Source of the DNA: JAGTRP01 sp035255045
GTDB lineage: Bacteria; Pseudomonadota; Gammaproteobacteria; Burkholderiales; Rhodocyclaceae
Direction: 5' to 3'
DNA length: 64,000 nt
Assembly (NCBI GenBank): GCA_035255045.1
Contig: DATFAA010000164.1
Span: 1 to 64,000 of the forward strand
Positions 1 through 8,730 of the stretch are shown here, piece after piece. Position numbers and translations under genes: made by a program. How positions within the stretch are numbered: the first letter of the stretch is position 1; every line of letters starts with the position of its first letter. Below the pieces are notes generated by a model that was not told where the DNA came from, did not search any database, and saw nothing but the letters and a program-made list of their open reading frames with translations.

Positions 1-42
1 GAAAAAACAGAAGCGGGCGGTTACCCAATCAGGAGACCCACG

Positions 43-1953
43 ATGCGGATGACTTCGCCCGTCCCGGCGCCGGCGCTGCGCCAAGCCCTGCTCAAGCTGC
101 TGGAAGGCGGCGAATTCTCCGAGGATAAGATAGACCGCCGCCTGGCCCTGTCCTGGCGGCGCAGCCTGGCGGCCGGCCTGTCGCCCGACTGCCGGCCCCA
201 GGTTGGCGACCACGCCGGCGCCGCCCAGCTGCAGCGGGCCCTGGCCCGCAACCACGAGCTGTTGAGCCATTCCCGGCCGGTGATGGAATACCTGTTCGAG
301 CAGGTCCGGCACAGCCACAGCATGGTCGTCCTGGCCGACCGGCAGGGCATGCTCGTGCATACCCTGGGAGATGCCGACTTCCTCGGCAAGGCCGAGCGCG
401 TTGCCCTCATGGCCGGCGCCTGCTGGCGCGAGGAGCAGCGCGGCACCAATGCCATCGGCACGGCCCTGGCCGAAGGGGACGGGGTCGAGATCCACGGCGC
501 CGAACACTTTCTCGACGGCAACGCCTTCCTGACTTGCGCCGCCGCGCCCATCGTCTCCGCCACCGGCGAGCTCCTCGGCATCCTGGACATTTCCGGCGAC
601 CAGCGCAGCCGCCATCCCCACACCCTCGGCCTGGTCAACACCGCCGCCCGGATGATCGAGAACCGCCTGGTCACCGCCGCCTGCCGGCGCCACCTGCGCC
701 TCCACCTACATTCCTACCCGGAGGGCATCGGCACGGTGGCCGAGGCCATCGTCGCCCTCTCGGACGACGGCTGGATCGTCGGCGCCAACCGTACCGCCCT
801 GGGGCTTCTCGGCCTAGGCGCGGCGGACATCGGCGCCACGCCCCTGTCGCGCCTCCTGGACACCCGCCTCGACAGGATTCTCGACTTCTCCCGCCGTTGG
901 CCCCAGCGGCCGCTGCAGCTCCGCCGGCATGACGGCGCGGTGCTCTACGGCGCCCTGCACGGCGATGGTGGTCCATCCCCCGCCGCTCGCACCGCCCGGC
1001 CGGCCGCCCCACCGGCGGACGCACTGTCCCGGCTCGACACTGGCGACGCCGGCTGGCGGGCGGCGGCCGACAAGGCCCGGCGCATCCTGGGCAAGGGCAT
1101 TCCCCTGCTGCTCCACGGCGAGTCCGGGGTCGGCAAGGAAATCTTCGCCCGCGCCGTCCATGACAGCTCGCCCCAGAAGGGTAGGCCCTTCGTCGCCATA
1201 AACTGCGCCGCCCTGCCGGAGAACCTGATCGAAGCGGAACTCTTCGGCTACGTTCCGGGGGCCTTCACCGGCGCCCGCCGGGAAGGCTGCCCGGGGCGGG
1301 TGCGGGAGGCCGACGGCGGCACCCTATTCCTGGACGAGATCGGCGACATGCTCCTCCCCATGCAGACCCGCCTGCTCCGCGTCCTCCAGGAGAGGCAGGT
1401 CATTCCCCTGGGCGGGGGCAAGCCGGTGCCGGTGAATTTCGCCCTCATCTGCGCCACCCACCGCAACCTGCGCCAGGCGGCGGAGCGCGGGGCCTTCCGC
1501 AGCGACCTCTACTACCGCATCAACGGCCTCACCCTCAACCTGCCGCCCCTGCGGGAGCGGGGCGACTTCCAGGTCCTCACCCAGCGCCTCCTGGAGAACA
1601 TCGCCCCCGACCGCAACCTGCGGGTCGAGGCCGACTTGCTGGAGCGCCTGGCAGCCCACCCCTGGCCGGGCAATGTGCGCCAGTACGGCAACCTGCTGCG
1701 CACGGCGGCCGCCATGCTCGATCCCTGGGAAGACAGCATCGGCTGGGACCACCTGCCGGACGACGTGGCCGAGGAACTGGCCCTCACCCCGTCGCCGCCC
1801 ACGCCCCGCCCGAACCGGGGACAGAATCTGGCCGAACTCTCCCAGACGGCCATGCGCCAGGCCCTGGAGGCGAGCCGGGGCAACGTGTCGGAGGCGGCCC
1901 GCCGCCTCGGCATCAGCCGCCAGACCCTGTACCGGAAACTGGGCCGGCGTTAG
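43..1953 (+). CDS. sigma-54-dependent AcoR-type transcriptional activator
   Basis: A 636-residue enhancer-binding protein. The N-terminal half (about residues 25-220) carries the AcoR-like GAF region beginning with an ALSWRRS segment. The AAA+ domain has a Walker A GESGVGKE at 359-366, the sigma-54-contacting GAFTGA loop at 406-411, and a Walker B-type FLDEIGD. The C terminus is a Fis-type helix-turn-helix (RRLGISRQTLYRKLG). Proteins of this build sense a small molecule through GAF and drive sigma-54 promoters, often for acetoin, alcohol or aromatic catabolism. The ATG at 43 follows AGGAGA at 31-36. Its target is not evident: the next gene is on the opposite strand, and the upstream neighbour lies outside the window. 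Family assignment is firm; the inducer is unknown. Confidence 0.93.
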   Translation: MRMTSPVPAPALRQALLKLLEGGEFSEDKIDRRLALSWRRSLAAGLSPDCRPQVGDHAGAAQLQRALARNHELLSHSRPVMEYLFEQVRHSHSMVVLADRQGMLVHTLGDADFLGKAERVALMAGACWREEQRGTNAIGTALAEGDGVEIHGAEHFLDGNAFLTCAAAPIVSATGELLGILDISGDQRSRHPHTLGLVNTAARMIENRLVTAACRRHLRLHLHSYPEGIGTVAEAIVALSDDGWIVGANRTALGLLGLGAADIGATPLSRLLDTRLDRILDFSRRWPQRPLQLRRHDGAVLYGALHGDGGPSPAARTARPAAPPADALSRLDTGDAGWRAAADKARRILGKGIPLLLHGESGVGKEIFARAVHDSSPQKGRPFVAINCAALPENLIEAELFGYVPGAFTGARREGCPGRVREADGGTLFLDEIGDMLLPMQTRLLRVLQERQVIPLGGGKPVPVNFALICATHRNLRQAAERGAFRSDLYYRINGLTLNLPPLRERGDFQVLTQRLLENIAPDRNLRVEADLLERLAAHPWPGNVRQYGNLLRTAAAMLDPWEDSIGWDHLPDDVAEELALTPSPPTPRPNRGQNLAELSQTAMRQALEASRGNVSEAARRLGISRQTLYRKLGRR

Positions 1954-1969
1954 GGGATACCGACGGGAA

Positions 1970-2719
1970 TCAGGCGCGGCTCTTGTGGAAGTAGGGCAGG
2001 AGGGCCTTGGCGGCCTCGATGCGGTCCCCGGCGCTGGCCGCCGGGTCGTTCATCACCGCCAGCAGGAAATCCTGCGGGTCGGTGAAGCCGCCGCCCACAC
2101 CGAGGGGGGCAGCGACATTCGGCCCGCCGCCGGCCGGCTCGGCCGGGGGGCGGAGGAGACCGAGGGCACGCCGGAAGTCGGCGGCCTCGATGCTCTCGAA
2201 CTGGGCGAGGAGGTCCGCCTGCCGGTCCGGGTTGGGCGCCATCTCCAGCCCCGACTCATGGACGAACATGCTGCCCATGGCCGGGTCGATGAAGGCCGAC
2301 CACTTCCCGGTGGCCGGGTCCAGGGCAGGCGCCAGGCCCAGCCGGTCGGGCCCGGAGGAGGCCGCCGGATGCAATCTCCCATGGCCCGGGGGAAGGTCGG
2401 CCAGGTAGCGGCGGACCAGGCACTCCAGGAAGGACCGGGCCTCGTCCGCCGGCACGGGCTCGGCCAGGGAGAACCAGACCCGATAGCCGCTCTCTCCCGA
2501 CACCGAAACGGCGGGCGCCGGCAGCTCCAGGTCCTCCTGCACCCCCTGGCAGAGGGCCGCCGCCGCTTCCCAGTCGCTGGCTTTCACGAAATCGATGGCC
2601 AGGGTCCGCACCCGGTCGTCGGCACCGATGAGGTCGATGGCCGCGGGCAGGCCTTCGCCGTGCCATGGCTGGAGGGGCAGGAAATAGAGCCGCCGCAGTT
2701 CCGAAAACAGCCTGTTCAT
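1970..2719 (-). CDS. unknown protein with faint primase-like core and terminase-like tail
   Basis: A 249-residue protein that I cannot name. The middle (about residues 30-150) has the order of elements seen in archaeo-eukaryotic primase-like folds: a hydrophobic strand with an Asp (RTLAIDFV), then SGESGYRVWF, similar to the strand that normally carries the nucleotide-binding His. Here the His position is Arg and the usual paired acidic motif is not complete, so polymerase activity is doubtful. The last 35 residues (DPQDFLLAVMNDP followed by an AAKALLPYFHK segment) resemble the tail found in phage small-terminase-like proteins. It is convergent with the sigma-54 activator (16 bp apart) and divergent from the senA-like gene. 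Reading frame is secure; function is unresolved. Confidence 0.7.
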   Translation of the reverse strand: MNRLFSELRRLYFLPLQPWHGEGLPAAIDLIGADDRVRTLAIDFVKASDWEAAAALCQGVQEDLELPAPAVSVSGESGYRVWFSLAEPVPADEARSFLECLVRRYLADLPPGHGRLHPAASSGPDRLGLAPALDPATGKWSAFIDPAMGSMFVHESGLEMAPNPDRQADLLAQFESIEAADFRRALGLLRPPAEPAGGGPNVAAPLGVGGGFTDPQDFLLAVMNDPAASAGDRIEAAKALLPYFHKSRA

Positions 2720-2863
2720 GGGTCGCTGGAAGAATCCGGTGGAGGGGCCCCGAATCTACTAGAGACCGTTGCCGGCCTGCAATGGTCCAACCCCTGCGAC
2801 GGCTGGCGGCACCGGCGGGCCGGCGTGACAATGACTCGGTGCGGCGACAGGGAGCTCCCATCC

Positions 2864-4021
2864 ATGGCAACCGACTATTCCATTGCCCGGCAAGCCCGGG
2901 AAGGCGACGCCGCCTGCCTCGCCGCCGGACTCCAGGTGGCGCGCCGGCGTACCCTGGGACTCCTCGACGCCTATGCCGCCAGGCTCGGCCCGGACCTGGC
3001 CGTGCCCTTCTCGCCGGAGCTCAACCCGCCCCGCTGGGAGGCCGGCCATGTCGCCTGGTTCCAGGACTTCTGGATCGCCCGCAACCGCCAGCGCCACCGG
3101 GGCCCGGCCTGCGATCCCCGCCATCACCGCCCGCCGGGCCGCCTGCCCGGGGCGGACGCCCTCTACAATTCCAGCGAGGTCCCCCACCGGACGCGCTGGG
3201 GACTGCCCCTGCCGGACCTCGACGCCACCCGCGCCTACCTGGCTGCCAGCCTGGCCGAGACCCTGGACCTCCTGGCCGCTGCGCCCCGGACCCCGGATGA
3301 CCTCTATTTCTACCGCCTGGCCCTCTTCCACGAGGACATGCACGGCGAGGCGGGCATCTACATGGCCCAGGCGCTGGACATACCGCTCCCCGAGCCCTTG
3401 CGGCCCCGGCTGCGGCGCCTGTCGCCGGCCAGGGATCTGGCCCTCCCCGGGACGGTCTGGCGCCTCGGCTACCCGGGACCGGGCTTCGCCTTCGACAACG
3501 AGCTGCCGGCCCATGAGGTCGAGCTCGCTTCCTTCGCCATCGACAGCGTGCCGGTGAGCTGGCGCCGTTTCCTGCCGGCCGTGGAGGCCGGGGCGGTGGC
3601 CCCGCCGCGCTACCTGTGCCGGGCGGGCGGCGCCTGGCAAGCCAAGTGCTATGGGATCTGGGAGGCCATCGATCCGGATACCCCGGCGGTGCACGTGAGC
3701 TGGCACGAGGCCGTGGCCTGGTGCCGCTGGGCCGGCCGCCGCCTGCCCAGCGAGGCGGAATGGGAATGCGCGGCCCTGAGCGCAGCGGATTTCGCCTGGG
3801 GCGACGTGTGGGAATGGACGGCGAGCCGCTTCGCCCCCTTCGCCGGCTTCACCGTCCATCCCTACCGGGACTATTCCTGCCTCGGCTTCGAGGAGGAACG
3901 CTACGTGCTGAGGGGTGGCAGCGGCGCCACCGACCCGCGCCTCCACCATCCCCGCTACCGCAATTTCTTCACCCCGGAGCGGGCCGACCTCCACGCCGGC
4001 TTCCGCAGCTGCGCCCTTTAA
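2864..4021 (+). CDS. senA: SenA/EgtB-like selenoneine or ergothioneine C-Se/C-S bond-forming enzyme
   Basis: A 385-residue protein with an N-terminal DinB-like helical domain carrying the iron-ligand pattern HxxxHxE (HEDMHGE) and a C-terminal formylglycine-generating-enzyme fold (SWHEAVAWCRWAGRRLPSE, then GDVWEWT, and a GFRSC ending). This is the architecture of EgtB sulfoxide synthases and of SenA, which joins hercynine to a selenosugar. The HPYRDYS and HHPRYRNFFTPER segments look closer to SenA-type sequences as I remember them, but no alignment was run. No senB glycosyltransferase, selD/senC or hercynine-forming egtD is adjacent. The ATG at 2864 fits the start of the DinB domain. The frame stays open far upstream but without family similarity. 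The stop overlaps the end of the convergent methyltransferase gene. Confidence 0.75.
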   Translation: MATDYSIARQAREGDAACLAAGLQVARRRTLGLLDAYAARLGPDLAVPFSPELNPPRWEAGHVAWFQDFWIARNRQRHRGPACDPRHHRPPGRLPGADALYNSSEVPHRTRWGLPLPDLDATRAYLAASLAETLDLLAAAPRTPDDLYFYRLALFHEDMHGEAGIYMAQALDIPLPEPLRPRLRRLSPARDLALPGTVWRLGYPGPGFAFDNELPAHEVELASFAIDSVPVSWRRFLPAVEAGAVAPPRYLCRAGGAWQAKCYGIWEAIDPDTPAVHVSWHEAVAWCRWAGRRLPSEAEWECAALSAADFAWGDVWEWTASRFAPFAGFTVHPYRDYSCLGFEEERYVLRGGSGATDPRLHHPRYRNFFTPERADLHAGFRSCAL

Positions 4022-4620
4022 GCCGCCCCGGCAGGCCGGCGGGCCACCAGGGTGACGAAGGATTTGACGGTAGCGCCCGGGGCCGGGAAGTCGGCGAAGG
4101 ATTCGTCCAGGATTTCCCAGCCGGCGAAGGTCTCCCGCACTTCGTCCCGCCCGAAGAGACAGTGGGACGCCGGGTCGAACATGGCGGCGTAGGTGGTGCC
4201 GTCGACCAGCACGTTGATGGCGGAGATGCCGCCGGGGCGCACCCGGTCCCGCAGCCGGGCGAGCTGGCGGCGGGCGGTGGTGCAGTCCAGGAACATCAGC
4301 AGGCCGATGGACACCACCGCGTCGAAGTCTTCCCCGATTTCGTAATGGCGCAGGTCGGCCTCGGCGGCCCGGATGGGGAGGGCTTCCCGGGCTGCCCGGG
4401 CGGCGAGGTGCCGGATGGCGGTCGGGGCCGCATCCAGGGCCAGGACCGAGCAGCCCTGCCGGGTCGCGGCCACCGCCAGGTTGCCGAGGCCGCAGCCGAA
4501 GTCCAGCACCTGCCCCTGCAGGTGGGGGAGGATGGCGGCCTCGAAGGGGTTGAGCTCCAGATCGCTGTTCGCCAGCTGGCGGCGGAACTGGGTCTCGAAA
4601 AAGTCGATGCTCTTGCTCAT
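4018..4620 (-). CDS. class I SAM-dependent methyltransferase
   Basis: A 200-residue single-domain methyltransferase. The SAM-binding glycine motif is VLDFGCGLGNLAVAA (about residues 38-52), followed by the acidic strand end VLALDAAP and a DAVVSIGLLMFLD post-motif. Size and layout resemble TehB/UbiE-type small-molecule methyltransferases, not EgtD, which is longer. It therefore should not be assumed to make hercynine for the neighbouring SenA-like enzyme. The start at 4620 is the first Met preceding the conserved domain. Its 3' end overlaps that of senA by 4 bp on the opposite strand. Substrate unknown. Confidence 0.82.
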   Translation of the reverse strand: MSKSIDFFETQFRRQLANSDLELNPFEAAILPHLQGQVLDFGCGLGNLAVAATRQGCSVLALDAAPTAIRHLAARAAREALPIRAAEADLRHYEIGEDFDAVVSIGLLMFLDCTTARRQLARLRDRVRPGGISAINVLVDGTTYAAMFDPASHCLFGRDEVRETFAGWEILDESFADFPAPGATVKSFVTLVARRPAGAA

Positions 4621-4685
4621 GACGGTGTCCCGGCCCGAGGGGAAGCCTGGATTTTCCCACGCCGGGGGCCGGAAGCAAGGCCGGA

Positions 4686-5795
4686 TCACATGAGGCGGCG
4701 GCGCTTCTGCCGGTACATCTCCTGGTCGGCCATTCCGATGTAGTCGGAGAGGCCCAGTTCCGCGGCCGGGTCGCAGCGCACGACGCCGGTGCTGAAGGAA
4801 ACCTGGTAGGGGCGGTCGGTGTGGCGGCGGTAGCTCTCCACGTTCTCCTGGATGCGGAGCAGGATGCCTTCGGGCTGGGCGGTGTCGAAGGTGAAGGCGG
4901 CGAACTCGTCGCCGCCGAAGCGGGCGAGCACATCGCTGTCCCGGAAGGAATTGCGCAGTATCCAGGCGCAATCCTGGATCAGGCGGTCGCCCACGTCGTG
5001 GCCGAACTGGTCGTTCACAGCCTTGAGGCCGTCGACGTCGGCGAACAGCAGGATCGCGGGCAGGTTCTGGCGCTTCGCCATCTTGTAGCTCTGCTCCGCG
5101 TGCTTGTGAAAGCCGCGGCGGTTGAGCAGGCCGGTCAGCACGTCGGTATCGGAAATCCGGCGGATTTCCTCCTCCAGCTGGTCCCGCCGCTGCAGCTCCC
5201 GGGCATATTCCTGGGCGGACGAGGCGACCTGGTCCCGGCAGCTGACGACCTGGGTCTCCAGCATCAGCCGCAGCTCCACATTGCCGAGGGCGGCGCCGGC
5301 CAGCTCTCCCAGGTAGCGCAGAACGCGCTGCTGCTCGGGAGCCGCGAGGTGCTGGGAGGCGTGGTCCCAGCGGCCGGCCAGGACGCCCTTGGCATGGAAG
5401 GGCGGGAAGGGGAAGGTGACGACGCCTTCCCCTTCGAGGTTGGGCACGACGCTGGCCGGGGTGACGGGGATGGCCGCCATCTGCGGCTGCACGATGGGGG
5501 TCTGCTCGACCATGGCCTGGCGTGCCTGGTGGTAGAGGGAGCCGCTGCGGTCGGGAGAGCGCAGGAAACCGGCACGGTCGAAGGCGGCATCCAGTTCCTG
5601 GTCTGCCAGCCGCATGATGAGCAGGGCTTCTTCGGCCGCCATCAGCTCCTGGAAGGCCCGGCCGACCAGATCGACGCAGGATCGCAGATCGGAGGCCTGG
5701 AGCAGGTCGCGGGCCAGGACGAGCAGGCGGCCCGTTGCGGCCAATCCGGTGCTGGGCAATAGGTCCATGGCTTCAAACCATCCAGTGACTTCCAC
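4686..5795 (-). CDS. diguanylate cyclase with N-terminal GAF-like domain
   Basis: A 369-residue cytoplasmic protein. Residues about 20-175 form a GAF-like sensor region. A short coiled coil then leads to a GGDEF domain with an intact ARFGGDEFAAF active site and the preceding DTDVLTGLLNRRGF signature. It should convert two GTP to cyclic di-GMP. No EAL domain, membrane segment or obvious RxxD inhibitory site stands out. A GTG start at 5795 is favoured because a strong AGGGGGGA sits 6 bp upstream. An in-frame ATG at 5768 is the alternative. It is divergent from the CheB-CheR fusion gene. Confidence 0.92.
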   Translation of the reverse strand: MEVTGWFEAMDLLPSTGLAATGRLLVLARDLLQASDLRSCVDLVGRAFQELMAAEEALLIMRLADQELDAAFDRAGFLRSPDRSGSLYHQARQAMVEQTPIVQPQMAAIPVTPASVVPNLEGEGVVTFPFPPFHAKGVLAGRWDHASQHLAAPEQQRVLRYLGELAGAALGNVELRLMLETQVVSCRDQVASSAQEYARELQRRDQLEEEIRRISDTDVLTGLLNRRGFHKHAEQSYKMAKRQNLPAILLFADVDGLKAVNDQFGHDVGDRLIQDCAWILRNSFRDSDVLARFGGDEFAAFTFDTAQPEGILLRIQENVESYRRHTDRPYQVSFSTGVVRCDPAAELGLSDYIGMADQEMYRQKRRRLM

Positions 5796-5959
5796 CGGCA
5801 GTCCCCCCTGGCTTCAGACTGCGGGCGAAAGAACATTAGATTGGGGGAAGGACCATAGATTCATCGCCGCCAACCCCGCCCGCATCCGACCGAAGGCGGC
5901 GCAACGGGTATCATTGGCCCTTTGCCGGCCAGCCGGGGCCACAATTCCTATCCCAAGCC

Positions 5960-8584
5960 ATGGTCAAGACGCCCAGACATCCACTTTCCAGCCGGCCGGA
6001 CCCCCAGGGGGAGCGGGCCGGCGGCGCCCCGTTCCCCGTCGTCGGCATCGGGGCGTCGGCCGGCGGACTGGAGGCCCTGGAAGAATTCTTCCGCCATCTG
6101 GCGCCGGACAGCGGCATGGCCTTCGTGGTGATCCAGCACCTCGACCCGGACCACCAGGACCTGATGCCGGAACTGCTGCAGCGCTCCACGCCCATGCCGG
6201 TCGTCCAGGCGGGCGACGGCATGGGGCTGGAGCCCAATCGCGTCTATGTCATTCCGCCCAACAGATACCTGTCCCTCCTGGACGGCACCCTCTATCTGCT
6301 GGAGCCGACGGAGCCCCGCGGCCAGCGCCTGCCCATCGACTTCTTCTTCCGCGCCTTGGCCGACGAGGGGCACGAGCGGGCGGTCGGCGTCATCCTCTCC
6401 GGCATGGGGTCGGACGGCACCCTGGGCCTGCGGGCCATCAAGGAGCAGGCCGGCCTCGTCCTGGTGCAGGAGCCCCGGTCGGCCCGCTTCGACGCCATGC
6501 CCCGCAGCGCCATCGACGCCGGCCTGGCCGACATCGTCGCTGCGGCCGGCGAGCTGCCGGCCAGCATCGCCGCCTACGCCCAGCACCTGCGGGCGGATGG
6601 CCGCCCCCGGCGCCTCGAGCCCAAGGGTGCCGCCGAGGCCGGTTCCCTGGAAAAGATTTTCATCCTCCTGCGCAACCATACCGGCCACGACTTCTCCCTC
6701 TACAAGAAGAGCACGGTGTACCGGCGCATCGACCGCCGCATGGGCATCCATCAGATCGACAAGATCGCCGACTACCTGGGCTACGTGACCGACAATCCCC
6801 AGGAGCTGAATCTCCTGTTCAAGGAGCTGCTGATCGGGGTGACCACCTTCTTCCGCGACCCGGAGGCCTGGGCCTGCCTGCAGGAGAAGGCCCTGCCGGA
6901 ACTGCTGGCCGCCGCGCCGGCCGCCGGCAAGGTCCTGCGGGCCTGGGTGGCCGGCTGTTCCACCGGCGAGGAGGCCTTCTCCCTGGCCATGGCCTTCAGG
7001 GAAACCCTGGAGCAGATGAAACCCCGGGGCCGCTTCTCCCTGCAGATCTTCGCCACCGACCTCGACCCGGACGCCATCGAGCGGGCGCGCCAGGGCTTCT
7101 ATCCGGCCGACATCGCTGCCGACGTGGCGCCCGAGCGGCTGGCCCGCTTCTTCGTGGAGGAGGGCAGCGGCTACCGGGTCAGCAAGGAAATCCGGGAAAT
7201 GGTGGTGTTCGCCCCCCAGAACGTCATCATGGACCCGCCCTTCACCAAGCTCGACATCCTGTGCTGCCGCAACCTGCTCATCTACCTGGGGGCGGAGCTG
7301 CAGAAGAAGCTGATGCCGCTCTTCCACTACAGCCTGGGTCCCGGCGGCATCCTCTTCCTGGGCAGTGCCGAGACCGTCGGCACCTTCACCGACCTGTTCG
7401 CTCCCATCGACGGCAAGGCCCGGATATTCCGGCGCATCGGCGGGCCTTCCCTGGCGCTGGACTTCCCCAGCCGCCACCTGCAGATGCCCGTTGCCCTGCC
7501 GGAGGAAAGCCGGGAAAGGGACAGCCCGGCGAATCTCCAGGCCCTGGCCGACCGCCTCCTGCTGCGGCATTTCGCGCCGGCGGCGGTGCTGGTCAACCGC
7601 GACGGCGACGTCCTCTACATCAATGGCCGCACCGGCCGGTACCTGGAGCCGGCCGCCGGCAAGGCCAACTGGAACATCTACGCCATGGCCCGGGACGGCC
7701 TGCGGGAAGAACTGGAAATTTCCCTCCCCAGGGCCCTGCGCAGCGGCGAGCGCTTCGTCAGCCGGCAACTCCGAGTGGGAAGCGACGGCGGCCCGCCGGC
7801 CACCGTGGACCTCACCATCCAGCCCATCGACGAGCCGGGCCTGCTCCAGGGCATGGCCCTGCTGGTCTTCGCCGATGTCCCGCCGCCGCCGGCGCAGCCC
7901 GCTTCCGCCCGCCGCTCGCCGGGCCGGGGCAGCCGGGCGGCGGAACTGGAGCTGGCCCTGCAGCAGGCCCGGGAGGAGACCCAGGCCATCCGGGAGGAGA
8001 TGCAGAGCTCCCGGGAAGAGCTCAGGTCCACCAACGAGGAGTTGCAGTCCACCAACGAGGAACTCCAGTCCACCAATGAGGAGCTGACCACCTCGAAGGA
8101 GGAGATGCAGTCCCTCAACGAGGAGCTGCAGACGGTGAACGTGGAACTGCAATCCAAGGTGGACGAGCTCTCGGCCGCCAACAACGACATGAAGAACCTC
8201 CTCAACAGCACGGACCTGGCCACCGTCTTCCTGGACGGCGCCCTCTGCGTGCGGCGGTTCACCACCCAGGCGACCCGCATCTTCAAGCTCATCCCCGGCG
8301 ACGTGGGCCGCCCCCTGTCCGACATCGTCACCGACCTCATCTACCCGGAACTCCACGGCGACGCCCGGGAGGTGCTGCGCACCCTGGTCTTCTGCGAAAA
8401 GCAGGTGGCGACCACGGATGGGCGCTGGTTCATGGTCAAGATCATGCCCTACCGCACCCTGCAGAATGTCATCGACGGCGTCGTCATCACCTTTACCGAC
8501 ATCACCGTCCTCATCCGCCTGGAGGCCGAATTGCGCCACCAGGCCGACCGGGCCGATACGGCCCCCGACCAGGGCGGCTCATAG
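5960..8584 (+). CDS. CheB-CheR fusion with coiled coil and PAS domain
   Basis: An 874-residue fusion. The N-terminal CheB methylesterase domain has the full catalytic triad S33 (GIGASAGG), H60 (VIQHL) and D152 (GMGSDG) but no receiver domain. The CheR methyltransferase domain follows, with TTFFRDPEAW, the SAM loop WVAGCSTGEEAFSLAM, FATDLDPDAI and NVIMDPPFTKLDILCCRN. A Glu/Gln-rich coiled coil with SxNEELQ repeats spans about 655-740, and a PAS domain closes the protein. No histidine kinase or HTH module is fused. Such proteins would combine glutamate methylation and demethylation in one chain, but their targets are usually unknown. The start at 5960 lacks a strong ribosome binding site but precedes the CheB domain by a normal distance. 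No CheA, CheW or CheY is nearby. Confidence 0.92.
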   Translation: MVKTPRHPLSSRPDPQGERAGGAPFPVVGIGASAGGLEALEEFFRHLAPDSGMAFVVIQHLDPDHQDLMPELLQRSTPMPVVQAGDGMGLEPNRVYVIPPNRYLSLLDGTLYLLEPTEPRGQRLPIDFFFRALADEGHERAVGVILSGMGSDGTLGLRAIKEQAGLVLVQEPRSARFDAMPRSAIDAGLADIVAAAGELPASIAAYAQHLRADGRPRRLEPKGAAEAGSLEKIFILLRNHTGHDFSLYKKSTVYRRIDRRMGIHQIDKIADYLGYVTDNPQELNLLFKELLIGVTTFFRDPEAWACLQEKALPELLAAAPAAGKVLRAWVAGCSTGEEAFSLAMAFRETLEQMKPRGRFSLQIFATDLDPDAIERARQGFYPADIAADVAPERLARFFVEEGSGYRVSKEIREMVVFAPQNVIMDPPFTKLDILCCRNLLIYLGAELQKKLMPLFHYSLGPGGILFLGSAETVGTFTDLFAPIDGKARIFRRIGGPSLALDFPSRHLQMPVALPEESRERDSPANLQALADRLLLRHFAPAAVLVNRDGDVLYINGRTGRYLEPAAGKANWNIYAMARDGLREELEISLPRALRSGERFVSRQLRVGSDGGPPATVDLTIQPIDEPGLLQGMALLVFADVPPPPAQPASARRSPGRGSRAAELELALQQAREETQAIREEMQSSREELRSTNEELQSTNEELQSTNEELTTSKEEMQSLNEELQTVNVELQSKVDELSAANNDMKNLLNSTDLATVFLDGALCVRRFTTQATRIFKLIPGDVGRPLSDIVTDLIYPELHGDAREVLRTLVFCEKQVATTDGRWFMVKIMPYRTLQNVIDGVVITFTDITVLIRLEAELRHQADRADTAPDQGGS

Positions 8585-8730
8585 CCGCCCCGGGCCCGCC
8601 GAGGAAACCATTTCCCTGCCGTCTTGCCTGAGTGGCAAGGACGACGCCCGGGGCCGCCGGCGGCCCCGGCGGCCGCACCGACCATGTCGACCGATCCGAC
8701 GGTTCCGCACCTTGCCGAGGCAACAGGGTC

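Noticed and set aside
1673..2863. Upstream in-frame extension of the senA-like gene
   Set aside because: The frame is open but overlaps the end of the sigma-54 regulator and the whole 1970-2719 gene; family similarity starts only after the ATG at 2864.
4018..4620. EgtD hercynine synthase partner for the SenA-like gene
   Set aside because: At 200 residues and with TehB/UbiE-like motifs it is too short and of the wrong subfamily.
5948..8539. Long minus-strand open frame opposite the CheB-CheR fusion
   Set aside because: Shadow of a gene with intact catalytic motifs on the other strand; no start context or domain of its own.
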